Shown piece after piece: positions 9,094 to 17,364 of a stretch of DNA of 64,000 bases. A model generated the notes under the pieces. That model worked only from the letters and a program-made list of their open reading frames with translations. It ran no database searches and had not been told where the DNA came from. The position numbers were made by a program, and so were the translations under genes. The stretch covers positions 1,736,001-1,800,000 of the forward strand of contig CANXME010000213.1 of NCBI GenBank assembly GCA_948144175.1, in the 5' to 3' direction. The stretch is from Closterium sp. NIES-65 (Eukaryota > Streptophyta > Zygnematophyceae > Desmidiales > Closteriaceae). Every line of letters starts with the position of its first letter. Within the stretch, counting starts at the first letter, position 1.

Positions 9094-10170
9094 ATGGCCT
9101 CCCCTAGCGTTCTCACCTTTGACGCTGAGGGTCGGGCAGTTCACTTTGAGGTCTGGGTAGATCATCTGCAGCTTTTCCTGCAGTGCGATAGGGCAGACGG
9201 CCTCTCCCTGTTTGACCTCATTTCTGGTGCCTCCCTTGCCCCGGCTGCTGATGCTGACGCCACTGCTCGCTCACAGTGGGCCATACGTGATGCTGCTGCT
9301 CGCCTTGCTGTGCGCCGTCACTTACCGACCACTGAGCGTGCACACATTAGCCAGTACAAGAGTGCTCAGACCTTGTACGACGCTGTAGTCGCACGCTACT
9401 CTTCCCCTGCCACTGCTGCACTGAGCCGCCTCATGCTACCGTTCCTCTTCCCTGACCTTGCTGCCTTTCCCACTATCGCTGACCTCATTACGCACCTCCG
9501 CACTAGTGACACTCGCTACCGCGCTGCGCTTCCTGCTGAGTTCTGCGCCAAGAACCCCCCCCCCATGTACATCACCCTCTACTACATAGTCACCCGGCTC
9601 CCTGACTCTCTTCGGGTAGTCAGGGACCATTTCCTCTCTGTTTGCCCCACCACTCTCACCGTTGACCTCCTCGAGAAGGCCCTCCTAGCGATAGAGAAGA
9701 GCATAGCCGCTGTAGGAGCCTCTCGTGGTGACCCTCGAACCCCCGTCTTTGAGGGGTGTTCTCCCTCCCCCCTCTTGCCCTCTGTTGCCTCTGCTGCTGC
9801 GGCCGACCTCGTTGGTTTCGAGTCAGTCGGCACTGCGTCTGCCCCGAGCGGGAGACGCCGCACCGGCAAGGGCAAGGGGGGCAAGGGCACTAGAGGGGCT
9901 GGAGGGGGCGGTGGAGGTGGTGGTGGAGGTAGTGGAGGGAGTGGGGGTGGTGGTGGGAGTGGTGCCGGGGGTGGCGGCGGCGGCGGCAGCAGTGGAGGCG
10001 GCGGCGGCGGTGGAGGTGGCGGAGGGAGCGGAGGCGGCGGAGGTAGTGGAGGAGGGGGAGGTGGAGGAGGCAGCGGAGGCGGCGGAGGCAGTGGCGGCGG
10101 CGGAGGCGGCGGTGGTGGCGCGAGTCGCGACTCTGCGCAAAGCAGTGGCACCGGTGGTGGTCAGCGCTAG
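9094..10170 (+). CDS. Copia-B Gag (intact frame, 358 aa)
   Basis: The ATG starts MASPSVLTFDAEG, the same start as in all copies, right after the leader. Residues 1-215 form the helical capsid-like part (LQLFLQCDRADGLSLFD, YDAVVARYSSPATAAL, PPPMYITLYYIVTRLPDSLR, LTVDLLEKALLAIEKS). About residues 250-265 are basic (GRRRTGKGKGGKG). Residues about 268-345 are nearly all Gly with some Ser. It ends with TAG at 10168-10170, directly before a CAG run. Other copies read CAG here, so the stop may be a mutation rather than a true gag end. Gag would form the virus-like particle in the cytoplasm. The UBN2-like pattern of copia Gag is inferred, not tested. Confidence 0.85.
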   Translation: MASPSVLTFDAEGRAVHFEVWVDHLQLFLQCDRADGLSLFDLISGASLAPAADADATARSQWAIRDAAARLAVRRHLPTTERAHISQYKSAQTLYDAVVARYSSPATAALSRLMLPFLFPDLAAFPTIADLITHLRTSDTRYRAALPAEFCAKNPPPMYITLYYIVTRLPDSLRVVRDHFLSVCPTTLTVDLLEKALLAIEKSIAAVGASRGDPRTPVFEGCSPSPLLPSVASAAAADLVGFESVGTASAPSGRRRTGKGKGGKGTRGAGGGGGGGGGGSGGSGGGGGSGAGGGGGGGSSGGGGGGGGGGGSGGGGGSGGGGGGGGSGGGGGSGGGGGGGGGASRDSAQSSGTGGGQR

Positions 10171-10188
10171 CAGCAGCAGGGGAGTGGT

Positions 10189-10920
10189 GTGACACTGTCC
10201 CCTCAGCAGCTTCGTGAGTGGTACACTGCACGCCAGCGTGGTGGGGGTTTTGGTCCCTGCTCTTACGTTCTCCGTACCGGCGACCGCACTGGTGAGCAGT
10301 GCGGAGGCCCGCACTCCACCCAACGCTGCTGTGGTCGCCTCATTGACGCGTGGCGTCGCCAGTTCCCTGAGGCGTTAGAGATCCCTTGCTGGGGAGATCT
10401 GGCTAAGGCCGGAGTTGCTATCTTTGATCTTGACTTTGATGCTATTCTTGCTGCCATGTATGCTGTTGCTGATAGTGTTGAGGGTGACTGTTACCTGTGT
10501 GTACCGCCTGACGCGGGCATTGAGGCTGCTGCTCTAGGTGCTGGTGAGGCTGCTGCTCTAGGTGCTAGTGCGTCTGCTGCCCCAGGTGCAAGTGCGTCTG
10601 CCGCCCCAGGTGCTGTTGAGGCTGCTCTCTCAGGTACTACGTCGGCTCAGGCCTTCCACACCTTCACCATGGACTTGGGTGCGTCCCGTTCCTTCTTTCG
10701 AGACCGCACTACTCTTACGCCGCTTAGTCGGCCGGTTGCAGTCTCCCTGGCAGACCCCTCTGGGGGTCCTGTCCTTGCTAGCTTCTCCACTGTCCTGCCG
10801 TGCCTTGCAGCCCCCTCTGGCACCCTATCTGGTCTCTACCTCCCCTCGTTCTCTACAAACTTGGTGAGTGGAGCGGACCTACAGGATCGAGGGGTTGACC
10901 AGTTCACTCCTACGAGTTAG
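10189..10920 (+). pseudogene. Copia-B zinc-finger-like motif and protease
   Basis: The frame begins TLSPQQLREWYTARQRGGG, then CSYVLRTGDRTGEQC-GGP-H-STQR-C (C-X13-C-X3-H-X4-C, residues about 24-48). It continues with IFDLDFDAILAAMYAV and CYLCVPPD, and a short Ala/Gly repeat. The protease motif is DLGAS where the active form is DSGAS. The SLADPSGGPVLAS and LYLPSFSTNLVSGADLQD blocks follow. TAG at 10918-10920 replaces CAG of SQRV in other copies and cuts the frame off from integrase. Confidence 0.85.
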
Positions 10921-10923
10921 CGA

Positions 10924-11950
10924 GTGACCCACTGCACGTGTGCTCGGACATGCCGACACTTGGCCACGTTCACCCATTGGCCAGGGTCGAGCCTGTACAC
11001 CCTTACTACTGAGTCTCCTCCTACTGCTGAGTCTGCCCAGGTAGCTGCGTCGAGTCAGGTGTTTGCTGCAGCGTCCAGGTCTGGTCCTGAGTCTGCCCCT
11101 GGCTCGTGTCGTCTGCTGTCCCACCAGACTCTCCTTTGGCACCACCGCCTTGGTCACCCCTCCTTGCCTCGTCTTCAAGGCATGGCCTCCCGTGTCCTTG
11201 TCTCTGGTCTCCCTCGGTCTCTCCCTCCCCTTCCTTCGGGGCCTGGCCCTACGTGCGTCCCCTTCATCGAGGGGCGACAGCGTGCCGCCCCTCACTCCTC
11301 CGAGTTTTGATCGACTGGATCCGCGCAACTCGTCTCCAGCTTAGAGAGAGTTTCGGCTCGGACTTACCTGTTCTGCATCTGCACTCGGACAGAGGCGGGG
11401 AGTTTTCCTCTGTCTGTCTGGGAGCCTTCTGTCGTGCACAGGGCATCCGCCAGACCTTCACGCTTCCGGCCTCTCCACAGAAAAATGGGATTGCTGAGCG
11501 CCGCATTGGCATGGTCATGGACGTCGCTCGTACGTCCATGATGCATGCAGCTGCCCCCCATTTTCTGTGGCCGTTTGCGGTTCAGTACGCCGCGCATCAG
11601 CTCAACCTTGAGCCCCGGGTCTCCTTGCCAGAGACCTCCCCCGCCTTGCGGTGGACCGGGAAGGTTGGCGATGCGTCTGCGTTTCGGGTCTGGGGATCTC
11701 GGGCGTTTGTCCGCGACTTGTCTGCGAACAAGCTGTCCCCCCATGCTGTTCCCTGCGTCTTCCTTGGCTTCAACCCCCCGACGCGCCTGGCTGGCAGTTT
11801 TACCACCCCTCCACGCGCCGTATTCTGTCCTCCCGGGACGTCACCTTTGACGAGGCGGTGCCTTACTACCGTCTCTTCCTCTACCGCACTGCGCCCCTCC
11901 CCCCGCCGCCGCTCTTCCTTACGCCAGGTGCTACCCAGATAGACCCCCTC
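10924..11950 (+). pseudogene. Copia-B integrase lacking the first part of its catalytic core
   Basis: Frame 10924-11310 has the pre-integrase zinc region LLWHHRLGHPSLPRLQGM, but CVPFIEGRQ has lost the second Cys of CxxC. At about 11303 the sequence jumps from PHSSEF to IDWIRATRLQ. In other copies about 180 bp lie between, carrying the first catalytic Asp (HMDVWGP) and VVDDYSRYTT. The rest (HSDRGGEF, SPQKNGIAERRIGM, HFLWPFAVQYAAHQLNL, VGDASAFRVWGSRAFVRDLS) is in the frame 11106-11942 and breaks near 11770. The element could not integrate itself. Confidence 0.85.
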
Positions 11951-12644
11951 CGCCCTCAGGGTCGTGCCCCGTCAGGTGTGTCCCAGGTAGACGCAGTAGA
12001 GCCTGTCGAGGTAGCTGTTGACTCTGGTGCTGCTAGAGGTGCTGAGCCTACGGGTGCCGGGTTTGGGGGTGCTAGGTCTGGGGGTGCTAAGACTGGGGGT
12101 GCTGAGTCTGGGGGTGCTGAGCCTGGGGGTGCTGAGCGTGGGGGTGTTGAGCCTTGGGGTGCGGAGCCTAGGGGTGCTGGGTCTGCCCGTGTGGCGGCCG
12201 GCGGTGCTTCGTCAAGGCGGGAGCCGCTCTCTCCACAGGAGCTGCGCGAGTGGTTCGCCCGCCGCTGAAGACGTGCTACTGAGTCTGGGGGTGCTCCTTG
12301 AGCTACTGGTGTTGGTTCTACTGGAGCTGCTGTCGGTGCTAGTGCTGCTGGAGGTGGAGCTGCTGGGGGTGTTGGCGCTGGTGTTTCTACAGGTGCTGGT
12401 GCGTCTCGGGGTGCTGCTGAGGCTGCTGGTGTTGATGGTCCTACTGGAGTTGGTGCTGCTGGAGCTAGAGCTGCTGGGGGCGTTGGCGCTGGCGGTGCTG
12501 CTGGCGCTGGTGCTTCTGAGGGTGCTGGAGTTGGCGCTGTTGGAGCTGGAGGTTCTGCTGGCGCAAGTGCTGCCGTTGGGGGTACTGGTGCCATCCTTGC
12601 TGGTTGTGGAGGCGCTGTGCAGCCGAGGCCGTACTTCCTTCCGC
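11950..12644 (+). repeat. Copia-B Gly/Ala linker
   Basis: Units of GAGCCTGGGGGTGCT type at 12040-12180 encode Gly-Gly-Ala-Glu. The motif EPLSPQELREWFARR (about 12223-12265) follows and ends in TGA (12266-12268, Trp in other copies). A Gly/Ala-coding tract then runs to about 12600. Confidence 0.78.
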
Positions 12645-13730
12645 TCGTGGAGCAGGTTCTTGGTCTCGCGCCCTCTCCTGGTCCTGCTCCTCCCTTAGAG
12701 TGTTCGCACCCAGTCCAGTCGCACTCACAGTTACAGCCTGCCTCCCCGCTACCTGCTCCTTCTCCCTACACTAGTCCTATTAGAGGTCTTGCTGAGCGTC
12801 GTGAGCCTGCGTCTTGTCCTGCGTCGCCTGTTTGTGCTGCTCGCACTACTCATCGTGGTGCGCGTCCGCGTCCTCCTGCGGTCCCCGGCACACACTAGAT
12901 GGCACTGCGTCCTTCCACTGCTCCTCTGCGTGTCCCTTTGCCGTCTCCTCCAGAGTCCTCTCTTCATTCTCTTGCTGACCGGGAGTCTAACTCCCTTCGT
13001 GCTGCTAGTCCTTTGGTCACGCGCCTTCTTGCTACTGTTGTCCCTGACCCTTCCTTTGAGTCCACTACTGCGTCGGTTCTTGTTGCTGAGCTTGTCGACT
13101 TCGCTGCTCGCTGTCGTCTAGACTACGCTGCCAGTCTCGTTGCTGAGTCGGAGTCTGTCTGTCCTCCGTCCGTCGGGGGTGAGTGTGTTCTTAGCACGGA
13201 CGTCCTTTAGGACAGGCAGGAGGAGTTCCAGTGCTTTGCGGCTGCTTTGCCCCATCTTGTGTCCACGCTGATTGCCCCTGAGGGAGACCCGGATGCACCA
13301 GACATCCCGACTCCTCGATCGTACGCTCAGGCGATCGAGGGTCCCTACTCCTCTCAGTGGCAGTCGGCCATGGATGCAGAGATGGTTTCCTGGAAGTCCA
13401 CAGGCACCTACGTCGACGAGGTTCCCTCACTTGGGGCGAACATCGTCAGTGGGATGTGGATTTTCAGGGTGAAGCGGCCGCCGGGTTCTCCGCCTGTCTT
13501 CAAGGCGCGTTACGTGGCTCGAGGCTTCAGTCATCGGCAGGGAGTTGACTACTTCAAGACCTTCTCTCCCACCCCGAAGATGACCACTCTTCGGGTGCTG
13601 CTGCACATAGCCGCTCAGCGCGAATACGAGCTTCGCTCTCTTGACTTCAGCACAGCTTTCTTGCAGGGCAGCCTGCACGAGGAGATCTGGCTGCGCCACC
13701 CTCCTGGCTTCACTGGGTCGTTCCGCTCCT
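12645..13730 (+). pseudogene. Copia-B pol segment, duplication copy 1 (pre-RT and RT start)
   Basis: This holds the Pro-rich stretch, the pre-RT block (12899-13210: SFESTTASVLVAELVDF, ARCRLDYAASLVAESESVCP), a TAG at 13208-13210, and the RT N-terminus (13247-13732: DAEMVSWKSTGTYV, MWIFRVKRPPGSPPVFKARY, LDFSTAFLQGSLHEEIW). At 13725-13732 RT runs straight back into the sequence seen at about 12648, so RT is cut before its active site. The following 1.08 kb repeats the same segment. Confidence 0.85.
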
Positions 13731-15500
13731 AGAGCAGGTTCTTGGTCTACCGCCCTCTCCTGGTCCTGCTCCTCCCTTAGAGTGTTCGCACCCAGTCCAG
13801 TCGCACTCACAGTTACAGCCTGCCTCCCCGCTACCTGCTCCTTCTCCCTACACTTGTCCTACTGGAGGTCTTGCTAAGCCTCGTGAGCCTGCGTCTCGTC
13901 CTGCGTCGCCTGTTCGTGCTGCTCGCACTAGTCATCGTGGTGCGCGTCCACGTGCTCCTGCGGTCCCCGGCACACACCAGATGGCATTGCGACCTTCCAG
14001 TGCTCCTCTGCCTGTTCCTTTGCCGTCTCCTCCAGAGTCCTCTCTTCCTTCTCTTGTTGACCGGGAGTCTGACTCCCTTCGTACTGCTAGTCCTTCGGTC
14101 ACGCGCCTTCTTGCTACTATTGTCCCTGACCCTTCCTTTGAGTCCACTGCTGCGTCGGCTCTAGTTGCTGAGCTTGTCGAATTCGCTGCTCGCTGTCGTC
14201 TAGACTATGCTGCCAGTCTCGTTGCTGAATCTGAGTCTGTCTGTCCTCCGTCCATCGGGGGTGAGCGTGCTCTTAGCACGGACGCCTTTTAGGACAGGCA
14301 GGAGGAGTTCCAGTGCTTTGCGGCTGCTTTGCCCCATCTTGTGTCCACGCTTATTGCCCCTGAGGGAGACCCGGATGCACGAGACATCCCGACTCCTCGA
14401 TCGAGGGTCCCTACTCCTCTCAGTGGAAGTCGGCCATGGACGCAGAGATGGCTTCCTGGAAGTCCACAGGCACCTATGTCGACGAGGTTCCCCCACTTGG
14501 GGCGAACATCGTCAGTGGGATGTGGATTTTCAGGGTGAAGCGGCCGCCGGGCTCTCCGCCTGTCTTCAAGGCGTGTTACGTGGCTCGAGGCTTCAGTCAG
14601 CGGCAGGGAGTTGACTACTTTCAGACCTTCTCTCCCACCTCGAAGATGACCACTCTTCGGATGCTGCTGCACATAGCCGCTCAGCGCGACTATGAGCTTC
14701 ACTCTCTTGACTACAGCACAGCTTTCTTGCAGGGCAGCCTGCACGAGGATATCTGGCTGCGCCACCCTCCTGGCTTCACTGGGTCGTTTCCTCCTGGTAC
14801 CCAGTGGAGCCTCCGGCGGCCAGTCTATGGTCTCCGCCAGGCGCTCCGTGAGTGGCACGACACACTGAGGACTACACTTGCGGCTCTTGGGTTTGCTCCT
14901 TCTACTACCGACCCGTCGCTGTTTCTGCGCACCAACACTTCTTTGCCGCCGTTCCACATCCTCGTGTACGACGACAACTTGGTCTGTGCCACTGCTGACA
15001 TTGCTGGACTCACCCACATGAAGTCCGAGCTGCAGAAGAGACACACGTGCACAGACCTGGGTGAACTGCGCAGCTACCTTGGCTTGCAGATCACTCGGGA
15101 TAGAGCACAGCGCACCATTACCCTGACTCCGTCACACAAGGTGCAGCAGGTCCTTCAGCGCTTCGGCTTCACGTACTCCTCGCCACAGGCCACTCCTCTG
15201 TCTACTCGCCACTCGCTCTCTGCTCTGCCTTCGGATGAGTCCGTAGAGTCGAGTGGCCCGTACCCAGAGCTTGCTGGCTGCCTCATGTACCTGATGACCT
15301 GCACACGACCTGACCTTGCATACCCTCTTAGCATCTTAGCACGCTATGTTGCTCCTTGGAGACACAGACCAGAGCACATGGCTGCAGCAAAGAGGGTGTT
15401 GCGCTACGTGTGCAGTACGTCGGGCATGGGGCTAGTGCTTGGAGGGCGACGTCGAGTAGTCCTCACAGGTCACGCTGACGCTTCTTGGGCTGACGACTAG
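13731..15500 (+). pseudogene. Copia-B duplication copy 2 and remaining RT
   Basis: This repeats the 12645-13730 segment with few differences, including the same in-frame TAG (14290-14292). It carries a 16-bp deletion between two CGATCG repeats (near 14402) that shifts the frame. RT resumes at 14436 and runs to 15500: MDAEMASWKSTGTYVDEV, LDYSTAFLQGSLHEDIW, then the active-site box as YDDNLVCAT, so the second Asp of YVDD is Asn. The connection (SSGPYPELAGCLMYLMT) and the first RNase H Asp (GHADASW) follow, ending at TAG 15498-15500 (CAG in other copies). Confidence 0.85.
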
Positions 15501-15950
15501 GCTCTGCAGCGGTCGTCACAGGGTTACACCTTCAGCCTTGGCTCCGGCTCTGTTTTGTGGCGGTCTACCCGCTCTTCTTCTGTTCTCGGCTCTAGCTGTG
15601 AGGCTGAGATCTACGCAGGGGCCATGGCTGCACAGGAGCTATGCTGGCTCACCTACGTGCTGAGTGACCTAGGAGAGCCGCCTCGTTCTCCTCCAGTTGA
15701 GTACGTAGACTACAAGGCCATGCTGGACTTGTGTCGGAAGCACAGACTGGAGCACAGAACGGAGCACATTGCTCTCCGCTACTTCCTGGCTTGTGAGCTG
15801 CAGCAGCGTGGTCAGCTCCGTCTCACCTACGTGGCCTCTGAGGCCAACACTGCTGATATCTTCACCAAGGCCCTTCCGCCTTGTGATCATCAACGCTTCT
15901 GTACTTTGCTAGGTCTTGTGCCTTCTTGGCCTCACGTGCTCACTTCTTGA
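15501..15950 (+). pseudogene. Copia-B RNase H C-terminal part
   Basis: After the TAG the same frame shows SRTSQGYTFSLG-like sequence, SSCEAEIYAGAMAAQELCW, EYVDYKAMLDLC (YVDNKAML in others; the catalytic Asp remains) and IALRYFLACELQQRG with ANTADIFTKALPPCDHQRFC, ending at TGA near 15950. The 3' UTR (15951-16150) shows no frame. Confidence 0.82.
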
Positions 15951-16157
15951 TCTTGTTTGTACTGTACTCTTTCTATACCTGCACTTGCTTGTTTACCTTT
16001 ATATATTTGTTCTTGCATGTGAACTTGCCTTGTGGCCTTACTCTTGTGCTCGGACTGTGTGGTGACTTTGTGATCCACCCTGAGCTTGCTTTTCTTTGCT
16101 TTGCTTCGCTTTGCTTGACTGGTCTTGTGACCACTTGTTCTCCCCCACTTGGGGGTG

Positions 16158-16288
16158 TGTCAGAACATTATAGCTTATATGTTTGTGTAGGCTGTAGTGG
16201 GGTAGCCCATAAGGGGTACAACCCAATTAGGGTTAGTACTTGTACCCAACTCTTTCATAGTTCATTCATCCATTCTCACTTCTCGTCT
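16158..16288 (+). repeat. Copia-B 3' LTR
   Basis: It is preceded by the polypurine tract GGGGGTG (16151-16157). It starts TGTCAGAACATT and ends CTCGTCT, followed by the second ATATA (16289-16293). The terminal base is T instead of the A in the 5' LTR. Confidence 0.92.
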
Positions 16289-16760
16289 ATATACGATGAC
16301 GTTTTTGTCCAGCATGTCCTGGAAACCCCGTTCATTGTCAGCTAGAACGTCGAAGCCGCATTGGTCAGTCCAAACGGCATCACGGTATATTCGTAACTGC
16401 CGTAACGTGTGCGAAATGCGGTCTTCGGGCAGTCGTCGGCGAACACGCGAGTCTAGTGGTAATCCTTGCTATCAATCTTCAAGAAGTAGCGAGCCCCGCG
16501 AAGTTGGTCCAGTAGGTCGTCCGCTCGCGGGATCGGGTAACGCGACTTTATCGTGACCCGATTCAGTGCTCGATAATCAATGCACATGCGCCGGCCTCCG
16601 TCCTTCTTCGGCGTGAACAGTATCGGTGTTGCAAATGGTGATGTGATCGGCCGGATGAACCCCCTTGGCGAGCAAGTAGTCCAATTGGCTTCGCAACCCG
16701 TCAAGTTCTGGTTGGCTGAGCCGCCACTGTGTCCAAACAGTGGGTTGTGCGTAGGGCTCT
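16289..16760 (-). pseudogene. Gypsy-Q reverse transcriptase, N-terminal half
   Basis: The minus strand reads [40 protein letters not shown] and [20 protein letters not shown] (frame 16704-16453), the N-terminal RT blocks of Ty3/gypsy with the first catalytic Asp (KID). Further down it runs into FQDMLDKNVIVY just before the Copia-B insertion, and LDDILVYNKT lies on the far side. Confidence 0.88.
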
Positions 16761-16762
16761 AT

Positions 16763-17222
16763 TTATATCTTGTGATCTTCTGGACGCTGAGATGGTTGGC
16801 CATTGGGCAGGTCATCCGCGAAAATTTCGGAATATCTCCGAATAATGCTCTTCAGTTCCTTACGGACTGCCGCACAGAGCGTCTCGATGTCGGCGTAGCC
16901 TCTAGCCCCCTTATTGATCGCCCGCTGCATGGTGACGGAGTTGGTACGTGTCGTCACAGGCTCCGGGTCCATCCATTTCGGAAGCGTTATCAGCCCCGTA
17001 TTTCCTCGCATGGTGCATGCTCGTGTCGTCTAGTCGATCATCGGGTTGTATCACTGCAAACAGTCCTGTCCCAGCAGCACATCGCAACCGTCAAAAAATG
17101 TTGTCAGCATCTTCATGCCGAACCCAATATTGTCACCACACTTCATCCGAATTTTCTTCGCTTCATCTCGAATAGCCAGCGGTGTCCCATCCACCAACCC
17201 CGCGTCAATCTCCACCACGCAC
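16763..17222 (-). pseudogene. Gypsy-Q protease C-terminus and protease-RT spacer
   Basis: The minus-strand frame at about 17222-17040 reads VVEIDAGLVDGTPLAI, KCGDNIGFGMKMLTTFFDG and CDVLLGQDCLQ. The last matches the ILGxDWL signature at the end of gypsy proteases with Trp changed to Cys. Frame 17011-16763 (RAINKGARGYADIETLCAAV, RYSEIFADDLPNGQP) is the usual acidic spacer just before RT (EF-x-DVF-like). The protease active site lies beyond the Copia-C insertion, at about 24460-24510. Confidence 0.72.
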
Positions 17223-17349
17223 TGTCAGATTTATATGACATAGCTGTTGTAGGCTATAGTAAGGTAGCTCATATGGGGTACAGCTTTCTAGGGTTTGTAT
17301 TTGTACCCAACTTTCACTTAGTCATTCCATTCTCGTATCAATCTTCTCA
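17223..17349 (+). repeat. Copia-C 5' LTR
   Basis: 127 bp, TGTCAGATTTATATGAC to AATCTTCTCA. It contains the GGGTACA/TGTACCC dyad (17276-17308) with CTAGGGTTT inside. It is of a different subfamily from the Copia-B LTR and close to Copia-F. Confidence 0.92.
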
Positions 17350-17364
17350 TGGTATCAGAGCAGG
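17350..17364 (+). other. Copia-C primer binding site
   Basis: TGGTATCAGAGCAGG directly abuts the LTR. The first 12 bases are the classical plant initiator-Met tRNA complement. Confidence 0.92.

Larger units (their letters stand above)
7922..16288 (+). mobile_element. Copia-B: full-length Ty1/copia element with LTRs and target duplication
   Basis: Two 131-bp LTRs (7922-8052, 16158-16288) differ at about three positions, including the last base (A versus T). ATATA flanks both sides (7917-7921, 16289-16293). Inside are a PBS, C-rich leader, gag, protease, integrase, linker, RT and RNase H. Its pol contains a tandem duplication of about 1.08 kb and a deletion in integrase. It lies in the RT gene of Gypsy-Q in the opposite orientation. 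Internal length of about 8.1 kb is larger than Copia-C (about 6.9 kb), largely because of the duplication. Confidence 0.93.

Noticed and set aside
8456-9165. Long Pro/Arg-rich (plus) and Gly/Ala-rich (minus) frames in the Copia-B leader
   Set aside because: Low-complexity GC repeats are open in all frames; no start context, domain or conservation of frame between copies.
9582-10151. Antisense poly-Pro frame opposite the Gag Gly tract
   Set aside because: It is the mirror of the Gly codons; the same occurs opposite every Gly tract and linker.
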